Part shown: positions 25,811 to 37,706 of the stretch, in pieces
Layout of the letters: each line of letters starts with the position of its first letter
Position numbering within the stretch: the first letter of the stretch is position 1
Source: Xylocopa sonorina
Taxonomy: Eukaryota > Arthropoda > Insecta > Hymenoptera > Apidae
Assembly: GCF_050948175.1 (NCBI RefSeq)
Contig: NC_135201.1
Span: forward strand, 9,486,001-9,550,000
Direction: 5' to 3'
Length of the DNA: 64,000 nucleotides
Notes under the pieces: model-generated
What the model was told of the DNA's origin: nothing
What the model saw: the letters and a program-made list of their open reading frames with translations, nothing else
Database searches by the model: none
Translations under genes and position numbers: made by a program

Positions 25811-27337
25811 GGTGACCGAGTTGGTAGTTTGTAGTAGTAACGTGAGTATCGGTGCGAATCTAGCCATTGTCATGGCTCTTCCGGTGTTGCGTGGACGTTG
25901 TTACATATTCGCAACAACGACGCGGTACTAATCTCGGACAGCTCGACGGCGATCCTAAAAAAAAAATAAAGAAAAACAAGTAAAATTTACGTGGCGTACG
26001 ATTCGTACTTTACGACCTGGATAAGCGACTTTAATCGAAATGACATGTATGAAACGACAAGCGTTACTTTCCTTTCCCCTTTCGCCGTTCTTAATACCCA
26101 ATTCAAGGTTCGATACGTGATATCACAGTTCTTTCTCCTAAATAAGCCTCGCACGCGTGTCGACCGTTACGCTCCGATTACCATCCTTATCTACAATCCT
26201 CGAACTCTGACGTTGCTCGAGTAACGAGCTTGACATCGTGCCACGGATGCACTATAATCGGAACGACTCTAGGGTTGAGCATCCCATTCATGTCCCTTCG
26301 CCTCATCCGTTCCGTCCAACATTTTCTATCGACTCCCTCTCGCTTTTTCTTCTTTACGTATTCCATTCGTAGTGTTCGCCTCCGAGCGATCTCCTCCCGT
26401 GTAAAGCACCGCGTGATAAAAACTGGGATACACTCGGGTCGTTAGATGAAGTGGATGGAATCGTAAGATCCCTCGACTCTCCACGGTCAGTCCCGAGGCA
26501 GCAGAACGAAGGTGCCCGTCCGTAAGTTTCACCGCAAGTTGTCCCACCTCGGCGTACTCGATTCATTCCTACATAATACATACGGGCGTGTGTGTACATT
26601 TCCTTCTCTCATTTTCTTGAAAAGCGATTTGTTTTAGCTCCCCTTACCCTCCCTATTTTCCTTTGCCTCCCGATGAGTCCAGATACAGATGCGCGTGCCG
26701 CGCGACGCGTACACTTCCTCTGTATGTCCGCCAAAGCATCGTACATACGTTTAGATTTCCGAGTCTCGTCGGGCGCGCGCATATCCCACGGGAATCAATA
26801 TCCGCGTGTTCCTCTCCGTTTCCTCACCCTTCTTTCCCTTCTTCACCGTTCTCATACTCGTCCTCCTCTCGTTGCCTCTTGCCTCTTGCCTCGCGTATCG
26901 CACCTCGCGACTCGCGCCTCCGCTACTCGACAACTTATCAACTCGCTCGCTCGCTACCACCCTTCTCCACTCTCTCTCTCTTTCTCTCTCTGTCTCTCAC
27001 TCCCACCCTCGTCGCGCCTCTTTCTTCCTTTTTACAGCCCTTTATACCCTTGTCTCTCTCCATCCATTGCCCTCTTCTCCTCCTCCCTCTCTCACCCTTT
27101 ACCACCTTGTACCTTTTCCTTCCCCGTTCGGAAAGCCGCACCTCCTTCGATACTGCATCGCATTGCTCGCCATCCGTCTCTGATAAACGTGATTTAGAGA
27201 AGAGAGCGGTGAGTATACGATCATCCAACCAACCCCTCGCCTCTCCTCGCAACGGTAGATCAGTCTTCGTTTGTCGTGCCTCGTATTCTATGATACTTAT
27301 GTCCCACTCCTGTCCCTTGAACCCAGACCCCTTTGCC

Positions 27338-27366
27338 CTCTCCTCCTCCTCCTCCTCCTCCTCCTC
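27338..27366. repeat. (CTC)n trinucleotide run
   Basis: Nine or more CTC triplets in a row. It yields artefactual poly-Ser, poly-Leu or poly-Glu frames. Confidence 0.9.
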
Positions 27367-29502
27367 CCGCGAACGAACACCTATCGCACCTCTCCTTCTC
27401 CGGCGCTTTTCATCTCTTCCTTTTTCTTCATAACGCACGTCCTACGTTTACTCGCAGCCTTCGCGGCCCGTGGGCCTCGCTCCTCCTCGCTCCAACCAAA
27501 CCGGCCACCCCGTTCTTACCCCTTCCAATCGCGCCGTTCCGAACAGCCACTTTTCACCCAGCTCGACACGCAGCTACAAAATATTCAATTTCGTCGGTAA
27601 TGTTGAGATGAAATGGATTTTTCAGCACGCTTGGCATTAACCACTTGGTCATCGTATGGCAAACTCGTCGTCACGACTTCTTGCTTTGGCGGCAGACTCG
27701 GAGAATTACCGTATAAATAGGTCCTGCGAGCCTCTCGTTGCTTCTTCGTTATTTTCTCCCCGCGTGTATCCCCTTGTTGTCGCGTGCAGGTTGTCCTAGA
27801 AAAAAAAAAAAACATTCCAAAGTGAGCGATCAACGTTTCAGGGCGACAGACTCGAGGAACGAAAGGAAAAGTGAGCGGGTCAGTGCGGATCGGGTGTCTA
27901 GCTTTTATCGCGTGCGCAAAATTGTTCTCTCTCGGTCCCGCAGGGATAATCGAGGCGCCAAGCGGCACACAAGCGACAAACCTTGTGCATACAGTGTCTG
28001 TCTAGCTAAAGGCGGCGATAATGATCAACGCGATACGCGTTAAGTCGGCGTAACAATAAGCGAAGTGGCATCGCTCATTATGTTTGTACAACTTGCGAAA
28101 CGTTGAAGGTAAAAATCATAAATTCAACGGTAATCCCGGGTGCCGCGGGATAAACAAAGTTTCCAGGGTAGCGACGGGACGGGGAAGAAGGCCTGGGCGC
28201 GTTCTCCGTTGATCGCGCGATAGAGCAAACTAACGTGTACCCTTGTGCCAGGACGCAGCACGGTGACGCGCTTCATCGAAGCGTTCGATGAAACGAACTG
28301 TACGGTTAAATCGAGCATCGTCTAATCTCGTAAAAGAAATTTTGCATCGTTACCGAGCAGCCATCGATGCTCCACAAAGCTTCCTCTCGGTCGAGCGATC
28401 TGCTGGCAAAAAGATTACCACGATTAACGCGCGACATCGCGATATCCAGACGTGTACGCGCGCTCCCAGAGCCACTTGAGAATCTATCCAGTCGGATTCG
28501 TCGCGTTTCGACTACGAAATCCGACAGACGCGACAGATTACGTTTCCTGTTTCTCATTCGCGCGCCACGCGTGTCTTTCTATCGTATAATCTAACAAAGC
28601 AGTACGAGTAACCTTTCCTCTTTTTACCTGGCTCGCAGGATCGTTGCCCAAAGGCGAACATGCGGGGGTTGGGCACCGTCGAATAACGCGGTTGATACGA
28701 TAAAATTGAATGCAAAGTAAACAGTGTAAATTACAATTTGATTAAACGCCGTGATTGAACGGCAAGTTACCGCCGTTCGATTTACTTTCAATCTTATTGA
28801 ATAAACCGCGTTGTTCGGCCACAGTGGTCCCGTGCGATCTCGTCTTAACCCTGAGGCGATGTTTCGATCATTTTCGACAGCCGCGTTCCTTTATCCCCGA
28901 TAACGCATCTGACCTCGACTTAAATGTACAATCATCGTCATCATTACGCGTAATGTCCCGTTATCACCTGCACGACGCTCGCTGCTCCTCGACTGCGCAT
29001 AATTTTCTGAAAGAATAGAATCATATTAGGATCGAAATAACATTAGCAATCGTAACGAGGTTATACGCTGAACAGACGGAAGTAAAATAGAATCAAGAGT
29101 GTCTCACGAAGATTAAAGGTCGTTCGAGGAACAAATTGTAAAACGGGGCGAGGGAAAATAAGGGCAACGAGAGGTAGGGGGTCGCTGAAAAAAAAAAAAG
29201 AAAGACGTTGAAAGCACGAGAATAGAGGTCCTGCGAGAACAACGGGAGGAAAAAAAGAAAGGAACGGGGCCCTGCTCACCAGCTGACGGTCTCGTGCCGC
29301 AACCCGAAACTCTTTTCGAAGATTCGGTTGCCAGTATTTGTATATCGCGTATGCTTCGAGCGCGACTCTCGGTTATTTCGACGCCAGGTTCGTCCATCGC
29401 GACTACGAGCCATTCGATCCTTATCGATTCCGCTCGATCGATTCGATCACGCACCGCGTTTCGACCGCGTACCCTTAACCACGCGTGATAATCGATCGAG
29501 CT

Positions 29503-29528
29503 GATCGATCGATCGATCGATCGATCCA

Positions 29529-29566
<38 letters not shown>
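29503..29566. repeat. Adjacent (GATC)n and (CT)n microsatellites
   Basis: A self-complementary (GATC)n run, about 29503-29527, is followed almost directly by (CT)n at 29531-29566. The first half can form a cruciform. Confidence 0.9.
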
Positions 29567-29569
<3 letters not shown>

Positions 29570-31109
29570 CGAGCGACTTCTAAACGTCGCCAAGACAATA
29601 AAAGGGATCCGTCTATAGCGCGGCGAAGAAACAGCCCGCCGACAAGAACGACGATGTCGTTCCCATTCGTTGTTCCTCCTCTTGCGCAATTCTCTCCGTC
29701 CGCTCGCTCGTCTTCGTCGCATTCCCGTTGGTATTGATCCGTTGAGTTTTCGAAAGTAAAATAGGTTATGCCGTTGAATCGCACGGAACTACAACTCCGG
29801 ACAGCGACGAAACGAGACGAGCCCGGGTGCTATATGGAACAAAAACGACGAGAGGACCGAGGAGGAAAAAGAACGTAACGACGAACGAAGAAGATGGGGA
29901 CGGGCTGGATCTCCTCTGGATGGATAGAAATACGTATACACACACGAGCGACGCGTAAATTCTGCCCATCTATCTGCGTATGTATGCACGTATACCGTCT
30001 ATGTACCAATGTGGAAGTTTACACGAAGAAGAAAGCGAAGTTACAGCCAGAGGTGGGGGCGACTGCGGGTGGGCGGAGGGGAGGAGAGAGAGAGGTGTAC
30101 AGAGCGAGGGGAACAGGAGGTAGTCGCAGCGGTGGCAGAGGAAGAGACGGAGAGTTCGCAAAGTTTCGAGATTCAAGAGCGCTGCTCTCAATACGACAAG
30201 TTTGTGCAAACAAGAACTTCCAAGGATGGATAATGTCGCAGATAAATCAAGGAAATTTAATAAATCGACGTGTTTCTAGGAGCTTCGTTTAATTGTGTCC
30301 CCCGTGCTCCCACGATAATCTTATCAGCCCGCCTCGGCCTGTCTTATCTCGATGCGTTCTCCCCGGGTACAGCGAAATAAAAGAGTCATTCCATTTAATA
30401 GCGTTGACGTAACAATAACGCGCGACTATTAATCTCTTATTCAATTCAGCAGTTCTTCCGTTCTTCCCGCCCCCGTCGTCGTCTTCTTCGCTTAGAGCGG
30501 TGCATGGAGTAAGCGGCGGATGACCATCGACTTCCACGTTGATCGCTCGACGGAGGCTGATCGATTACCCGTAAAGAAACATGGAATAAATCCGGTTACA
30601 CGATTACCATATACGAGAACGCTCCGCTTTCCTCTCGTGTTCCATCTGTCAATAACCAGGTAATCAGCTTCGAAATTTCGTGACTCTATCATCGGAACAG
30701 AGAAAGAAAGGAAAAGATCATTCGTTTTCAGTTTAAACTGGCTGAACGTTGCTACGCGTTGTGTCTATCGTCGAGTCTCTTTCCTCTGCATCTCCTCCCT
30801 TTCGTTCCTTCGATCGTCCTCATCCTATTTTAGCACCCTTTTCGGGACTAGCTACCCAAGGGAATCAATAACCGACGAGGAAGCGACTGTAGATTCGGGA
30901 ACCAGAGGAGAGAAGGGGAGACGCGAGGAACCAAAGAGTACCGAGGGGCGTCGCGTTGAGTAGAAGAGCTCACCGCGCTGTTCGGGGTGGGTGTCGGAGG
31001 GTGCAACAGGGACCGCGAACTTTAGGGTGGAGGTGGCACGCGAGAGAGTCGAAGCTTGGCTCCGCCTCCGGCACGCGACCAGCACGCGACCACTGCCATC
31101 GACCACGCC

Positions 31110-31145
31110 GTCGCGTCGCGTCGCGTCGCCCCGCGTCGCGTCGCT
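31110..31145. repeat. (GTCGC)n pentanucleotide run
   Basis: About seven GTCGC units with one interruption. It is followed by about 100 bp of imperfect CCGCCACTACTA-type repeats. It sits at the edge of the CpG-rich half of the window. Confidence 0.8.
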
Positions 31146-33302
31146 TGGCGTCGGTCTAGGCCATCGCCACAGCCACCGCGACCGCCACTGTTACCGCTAC
31201 CGTCGCCATCGCCGCCACTACTACCGCTACCGTTACCACCGTTCTTCTCATTTCTACCAGCTTCATGTACGATTACGCAACAAACAAGCCCCCATCTCGG
31301 ATCTCTCGCGTCCCTACTCTCCCCGTATCTCGTCCCGTATTGCTCTTCCTTCTTATCATTTTCGATCCTTAAACGCGCCACAAATTTCTCCCGCACCCGT
31401 ACTCCCCGTCCTGCAAACCATCTCCTCTTCCTCTTCCTCTGTGAACAGGTACAATTTTCTATTCTTAACATTATCACGTACCAATCGCGTACTTTCACTA
31501 CACGACCAACTAATTTGTTACCAGACACATGTACACATGAACGCGGGTAAGTATCAATAGTCATTCCAATTAAACTGTTTTAATAACTCCTGTTTCATCA
31601 TTCTTGTAACGTCGTGTGCGAGATGTTATGCAACGCTTAGCCAGTTTCTCCTGCGTTCTTGTTCCGCTCTCAAACTTTTATTTCGTCTGTGGAAATAATG
31701 CTACTTCAATTACCATAATAGAATAGGAATTACCATAGTAGAATAGCATAGGGGAAAATCAGTTATTCGTTTACATATTTCTTGCACCATCTTTCGTGGA
31801 TACTGTTTAAATATTGTAACACATATTTTCATTTTACTTACAACTTATCTTTGTCCACAAACTAATCACTCGAACAGCCTTTTTACGTATCAGTCTATCG
31901 GCTAATCCATCGTTCAGTTGTCAGTCAGTCGGTCGATGAATGTACAGTGTGTATAGTGAATCAATCAGTCAAATAACCAGTTAATCAGCCAGCTGGACAG
32001 CTTATTTCCTTTCCTCTATCAATCTCGTAGCATCGACTTCTTTCTATTCCACTATCTCGCAATTAAATTCAAACTCTAATGAAATATGAGTGCCATTTCC
32101 GTCTCTCCAATTCCCCTACTTTCCTCGCCCAACTTTTTCCATCTCTTCGATTTCTTTTTTTTATTTCGTTTCACTCGCAAATTGCCTCGCTGAGTCCTTT
32201 ACGCTTTTACCTCAATCGCAAATATTATTGTTTCTTGCTTTCTCCGGACGTGTTTCTTCACTCAATGTCCGAAATGTAAACCCGTTGGTGATCATTGGTG
32301 TGTGAAAATGGACAGTGAAGGGAGAAATAGATGAGAAATCTTAATTCGAAGACGAGGTGTAAATGTAACGTTGCATCTGTTTCCATTATACTTATCATAA
32401 TTAAAGACACAAAAAACGACTGATATTTCGTTGACACAGTAAAGATTAAAACGTAGTAGGTGGCTCATAAATTACAGAACCATGGGCGTAGCTTTGATAG
32501 TAGCGATTCCCCTCCTTATCGCCCTTCTCTAACTCTCCACCTTTCCACCACCCTAACGGCGAACTACCACCCACTCTCATTTTAAACTTTCAAAGGAAAA
32601 AGCTAAAAATACTTTAACTCGAAATGAAATTTCAAAAGGATGGAAGGGGCTGACAACAGTTCTCCTCCGCGGCTCGACTCGACCCGACTCCCTCCCCTAA
32701 CATGCAACCCTCTTTACCTCTTTCTTCCCCCTCGCTGCTGCGAGTGAACAATATGTAATACAAGCTCGGGTACTCTTCCTTCGAGCTCAACAAACCACTG
32801 ACCCCACCCACTCGCGACGATTCTCGTGTTAACTTGTATACAAACTCCGTTTCAACGTGATTTCGAGATCTAACGAATTGTGTGTAATACATCAGCCAAG
32901 ATTCTGAACATCTCTCTTTCCATTCCCCTCTTATTCAATAATGCAATAAGCAACTATTTCTAGACGTATACTTCTATATTCCGGGCAGATTAAATTTTCG
33001 ATACTCCCACGATAAGCTAATGTTCAAGTACGTATGAAGAGATGCAACGACAATTTATGATAACTTCGTCTTTATAAAACGATTTCAAACAATTTTAGTA
33101 TAAAGCTTCTTTTTATTCGCTTTGCCGTTGCGAGGAAACACTGTCAATTATATAATTATATAATAGTTAAATTATATAATTATATCATATAATAATCTGC
33201 TTATTGAATTCGTAAATAAATACAAAATTCGATACGAGATACGACCATCTCGATTCCAGTTCCATTAACAGCGCACTACCATTGTCGCGTTTCTTACTTT
33301 CT

Positions 33303-35550
33303 TCATTTCTCACCTACAAAAACCAGGTTACGCTTAATTGTACAGTACATAAATATATACACATATATAAGAAAAAAAGTGGAAGCAGTGAAAAAGGAAC
33401 GGGTTAGAGGAAAGAAAGGAGAGACAACATTTTTTGTTCTCTTACCGATTTCCTTAAGTTTCTGTGGTATGATAAGGCTAAGAGAATAGGTAAAATTCGC
33501 AACATCGTCGTATGTCCAATCGCTAAGAGGGAAATGTACTTGCACAGACGTGAAAAAATTGCCTTTAAATTGCGCAAGATCATCGTAAATTTTCCTTTTA
33601 TTTCCCATCGACCGTTTCCCAACCAATAACACTCGTAATTGCGGTCCCGATGTAATGAATTTTTTTAGTACCTTAACGGCGTCAGTATTATCATTTTCTA
33701 AGACGCGTAACTCAATATTGTATCTACCAGCCCAATCGAATCAGTTTGAGACAAATCAGGATCATGTTCGAAGCAATTAAAGAAGCTCGTTACAGTTTTA
33801 TAACGATACTGCACCTACCTCTTGTTAAGCTCGGTTAGAAATTCGTTGTTTAAAGTGTCTGACTCGAAAGTAATTGCTCGTATCTTAGTATTAGTTTGTC
33901 GCAGTTTGCTGTTAGTGACGAGAGCTAGATGTATCATAACGACAGACTCTATACTGTCGTCTAAGTATATCCAAACCTCTTCAGGTTTCTTATAGTAATT
34001 TCTACAATGGAAAAGAGACCAAGAAAACAAAATAAAATTCGATGACGCCTTATAAATCACTATAAGTAATCGATACTTGTTTTCAGTTGAAGAGGCATTA
34101 CACGAATTGCTCGAAGGAATTTTCATAGACTGATCGACGTTGGTACTTTTCAAGCATCATTTCATACTTCGGGAGACAGTTAACGTGTGGTGAATGATCG
34201 TAATTTACTAGTATATCTGTTGGAATACGATCGCAGAACATTTTTCTTGCAGTTTCAGTGTCCTCCTTGTTTTCACTCTCGATGATCACACGTACTTTAT
34301 AATACCTGTAAAACGTTTGCATTTTATGTAATACCAATCCCTAAAAGATTTCAATACAGAAATCTCTTTTTTTCTTTGAAATTTTTTTTCTTCTTCTAGT
34401 TTTCTCCGGTTCTCGTTACCTATTTTGTTCCGGATACGAACCAAAGGAAACACTCGGACATTCTTGCGCAACTGCGCTTAGAGCTTCAGCAAACGTATCT
34501 TCCGTTGCGTTTATGTAAACCTCGGTAAATGCAAAACTCTCATTGCAAGCGAAAAGTTTCTGAAATGATATTTCTTTAAAAGCACTGTAACCAAGAGACT
34601 AACTGAATACTGTACCTTACACAAAGATTTGAAAGACATTTCAAAAAATGTAGGTGACCCTGGAAAAGTGTAAACATTCTCTAACTTTACACATGGAAAA
34701 GCGAGCGGCTCACCCGTGTCATCGTTCCTTCCAAATTCCAGCTCAGACTTAGTCGGTATCTAAAGTCGAGGAACACAAGTTCAGTTTAATCATCACTATT
34801 TATATAATTATACTATCGCTACTATTCATTAAAATTAGCAACACGCCATCAACTAACTTACATATGCCATTTTGTAAACAGGTGAAGGGAAAGGAGTTCC
34901 AAAACCCAAACGATTCATTATAATACTCACTATCGCCGGATGATAATGCAGTGTATCATCGAAAGCAGAGGCTACGGCTGTGGAAAGCTTCATTTAAAAC
35001 ATTATATTCCTTTGGACGTTTAAATAATTACCTTCGTACGTAACGTCATCGTGAGTTGGTCCAATACCGCCAGACGTGAAAACATAATTGAACATCTGCG
35101 AACACTGCTTTACTTCGTTTGCGATCTCTTTGAGGTCATCTCGCACTACCAGAATCTGAAACAAAAAGAGAACGATCAGAGAAAGCAATAACAGAGAAAA
35201 AAGAACAGAGCAGCATTTGACAGGCAAAGTAGATGTCACGAAAGAGGTTATGCTCACTTTCTGAACCTTGACTCCGTACTCGTAAAGCAATTTACACGCG
35301 AAGTAACAGTTGACATCCTTCACTTGCGCTTTCAGAATTTCATTCCCGATGACTGAACAAAACGAATCGATTTAGAATCAGGCGAAAACACAGGTGCATA
35401 ACACTGGTAAACATGGATACCGCCATTACCTATTATCCCGACAGTCGGGTGTGCTTCGCTACTATTCAGTCGAAATATTGTTCCATTCGTGCCCGCTCGC
35501 CAACGACATTGCAATAGCTGTTTCACGATGCTACGATACAGATTTACCAT
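33303..35550 (-). CDS. FAD synthase-like protein with MoCF domain and degenerate PAPS-reductase-like domain
   Basis: Ten exons: 35430-35550, 35258-35352, 35032-35155, 34862-34977, 34616-34759, 34420-34559, 34102-34305, 33819-34001, 33446-33723, 33303-33313; total 1416 bp, 471 aa. The N-terminal part matches the molybdopterin-binding-like (MoCF) domain of animal FAD synthase (FLAD1): TVGIIVIGNEILKAQVKDVN, then TSGGIGPTHDDVTYE. In FLAD1 this domain is linked to FAD hydrolysis. The C-terminal half aligns with the PAPS-reductase-like domain that adenylylates FMN (conserved PLSDWTYDDV), but the expected GFNGGKDCT nucleotide-binding loop reads IYLDDSIESV, the MGTRRTDP motif reads VGKRSMGNKR, and the YDRGYTSLG tail is missing. 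It therefore looks like a synthase-dead homologue that may retain only the first domain's activity. The last 11-bp exon is the least certain. The active paralogue should lie elsewhere in the genome. Confidence 0.8.
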
Positions 35551-36318
35551 AATGCTTTAACCTCGCCACTTACAATTGTACAATCTAAATGAATATTACA
35601 AAGGATCCCACGCAGCGTCTCCACAAAAACCATCCCTAAACCATTATTACCGCATGGCACCTGTACCGGAAGCCTCGTCGAGTACGTTCAACTGTATTCT
35701 TACGAATTGACGTATTAGCACTAGTTAACAATATTTACCATTAGTAAAAGTCACATGATTGTATCAATTATAATGTGTACATATTTTTACCAACATCGTC
35801 GCTGTCCCGTTATTTCAGTCGAAAATCGATCCTGGTGTTTCTACTACGGAAGAACGATGGTTAATTGGGATTGAAATAGGAGTAAGACTCGAGAAAAATC
35901 AATACTGGTGATTCCTGTTTATATTGTGTACAGTGTTAGGATTTACTGTTTACGACGTGCATAAATACAATCGAGGTAACTACCCTGACAACACAACTTT
36001 GTCACAGTAAGGGCATTGTAATGTTACTTGCGCTGCGTGATATCACTTTCATAGCCATCTACTTCCGTGCTCGTTGATGATTCTGATAGCACGTGGTAAC
36101 AACACGTTCTGGAGCACCAGAGTATCACGCTTGTTATACGTTCATTCATGAATTTTTTTAACTAGTAGCGTACGATGACATTCGTTAACTTCGTTTCCGC
36201 TTCTCTTTTCTTCTCTCTGCTTCTCTCTCTCATCTTAATTACAGAATTTTAGTGTACTGCTGATTAAATAAAGAAATTGATTAATTTTCATTGAATAGAA
36301 ACAGTCGGATAAATTATA

Positions 36319-36725
36319 TCTCCCGCTTTAGAGGTAAGAGAGAGAAAGATATATACGAAAGCTATAGGAAAGAGTGAGACAGATGTTATGGACCCTCCTT
36401 TAGAACCCGTGGCGCCATCTCTGTGAAAAGTGCTCAAACTGGTCGCACAGCGTTATCGACAGCGAAGTGAACTCAGTCGACTAGTAGCGCCATCTCTTAG
36501 AGAAGTGCTGAAACTGCTTGGGTATTAGTTTCAGTACTAACCGCAGAGATGGCGCTAGTAGTACTTCAGTAGTTCACTTCGCTGTCGATAACGCTGTGCG
36601 ACCAGTTTGAGCACTTTTCACAGAGATGGCGCCAGGAGTTCTTCAATAGAGTAGGTAACATCTGTCTCACTCTTTCTTATAGCTTTCGTATATATCCTTC
36701 TCTCTCTTACCTCTACAGCGGGAAA
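36319..36725. mobile_element. 407-bp foldback/MITE-like element with arms of about 195 bp
   Basis: The left half and the reverse complement of the right half are almost identical over nearly the whole length, about nine bases in ten by eye. Arms start TCTCCCGCT and TTTCCCGCT (reverse complement of the right end). TATA flanks both ends (36315-36318 and 36726-36729), consistent with a TA or TATA target-site duplication. There is no coding capacity. The length, long inverted repeats and TA-type flank fit a non-autonomous DNA transposon; the superfamily is unresolved. Four copies of a GCGCCATCTCT-type motif sit symmetrically at 36411, 36486, 36545 and 36622. Confidence 0.8.
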
Positions 36726-36995
36726 TATAAAAATGATATGCAATATGATGATCTACAATAGAGATTTAATAGCTCTTTTACTATTAAAATAGCACAATAT
36801 ATAGTATTTATTATTTATATCTACACACGTTACTTTAATTTCTCATTTGTAACCAACAATCGCTGTATCGAGTTAGATTATAAAAAATAATGAAAGCAAG
36901 TATGATCTTATATCTTTGTTTCATGTTAATCTATTTTAGAATCGAGGTGAATGAACTTTTTGTTTAGTTTTGTCATTTTTAATATTCGTTTATAG

Positions 36996-37073
36996 CCAGG
37001 GTGATGTTCCTGGTGATACCCTCGTGGCGTTACGGAACCTGGGGGCACCACCGTGATAAGCTGGTGCTTTTTT
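36996..37073 (+). other. Potential structured element: bulged stem plus hairpin and T6 run
   Basis: CCAGG, a short bulge and GTTCC (36996-37010) can pair with GGAAC and CTGG (37034-37042). A second hairpin, GCACCA (37045-37050) with TGGTGC (37062-37067), is followed directly by TTTTTT (37068-37073). It lies 70 bp upstream of the LYRM9 start, so it may simply be 5' UTR or promoter. The shape would also fit a small RNA ending at a Pol III T-run. No A/B box or known snRNA family was recognised. Confidence 0.3.
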
Positions 37074-37142
37074 AAGCGTTACATGATTGCTCTGTTGCCT
37101 GAGTAGTTTCCGTGTTACATTTTCCAGCGACCCTTCGCCGCA

Positions 37143-37605
37143 ATGGCCAGCGCAAACTTACGAAACGCGGCTCTAAAGTCGCCCAAGCAGTTGTACAAAT
37201 TTCTGATGCGAGAATGCGAAAAATTGCCGAAGGATGCGCAAAGTTTTTACAAACACTCGGTTAAACAGGTAAATCGCGAGGGGAGCCTCGCGTAATCGCA
37301 CGTGTTTGGAAAGCGTGTTTTGATCACGTTCGTCTGTATTCGATTATTAAATGTTTCATGCATAACCTGTTCCTTTTCTGCGATATTTGTGCAGAGTTTT
37401 AAACAGCACGTAATCGAGCCAGACAAGGAGCGTATCCAGCAGATAATGGAAAAGGCGATGCAGGACGCGGAATGGATTGTTAAAAAAGTATGTTAGATTA
37501 TCAACCTGATCGATATTCAACTGGTCCATTTGATAATTGTAATAGCTTATTCTTTTATGCTTTTAGTACACTAAACCAGGAGGAAACAAAGCAGAAACGA
37601 AATAA
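37143..37605 (+). CDS. LYR motif-containing protein 9 (LYRM9-like)
   Basis: Three exons (37143-37268, 37395-37487, 37567-37605) give 85 aa, the usual size for LYRM9. LYRM proteins are small mitochondrial matrix adaptors that bind acyl carrier protein and help assemble Fe-S and respiratory proteins. The family signature is a Leu-Tyr-Arg/Lys near the start; here it reads PKQLYKFLMRECEKLP. The second half keeps the LYRM9 pattern: FYKHSVKQSFKQH, ERIQQIMEKAMQDAEWIVKKY. The start is the first ATG of the open exon and fits the family. All splice sites are consensus, including donor GTAAAT and acceptor TTTTAG. The gene shares its upstream interval with the divergent FAD synthase-like gene. The next gene, TRMT44, begins only 101 bp after the stop. 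Exact mitochondrial role is inferred from the family. Confidence 0.88.
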
Positions 37606-37706
37606 CAGTTAGAATAGAGTGTTCGTATCGATAGATGTTCTATGATTGGCCCTTTAACGAGAAAAGGGACTTAGAAATTTTAGAATTTGACTGTGTTGCT
37701 TAAAAA

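Larger units (their letters stand above)
23669..33302. other. No coding gene seen; CpG-rich DNA upstream of the TOX-family start
   Basis: This 9.6 kb lies between TOX exon 1 and the last exon of the FAD synthase-like gene. Open frames here are low-complexity or shadow frames. An acceptor-like CTAG 23 bp before the TOX ATG (around 23696) suggests that exon 1 has a spliced 5' UTR whose first exon and promoter lie further up in this stretch. From about 31.5 kb the sequence turns AT-rich. Microsatellites are listed separately. Confidence 0.5.

Noticed and set aside
26592..27438. Overlapping ORFs of 166-256 codons on both strands
   Set aside because: They are Ser/Leu/Pro- or Glu/Arg-rich frames created by CT and CTC repeats, without splice or family evidence.
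36301..36730. Possibility that the foldback element is a microRNA precursor
   Set aside because: The hairpin is over 190 bp per arm with a TA-type flank, which fits a transposon far better than a miRNA hairpin.
37001..37110. Possible C/D-box snoRNA upstream of LYRM9 (GTGATGT and CTGA)
   Set aside because: The C box is imperfect, there is no terminal stem and the spacing is poor.
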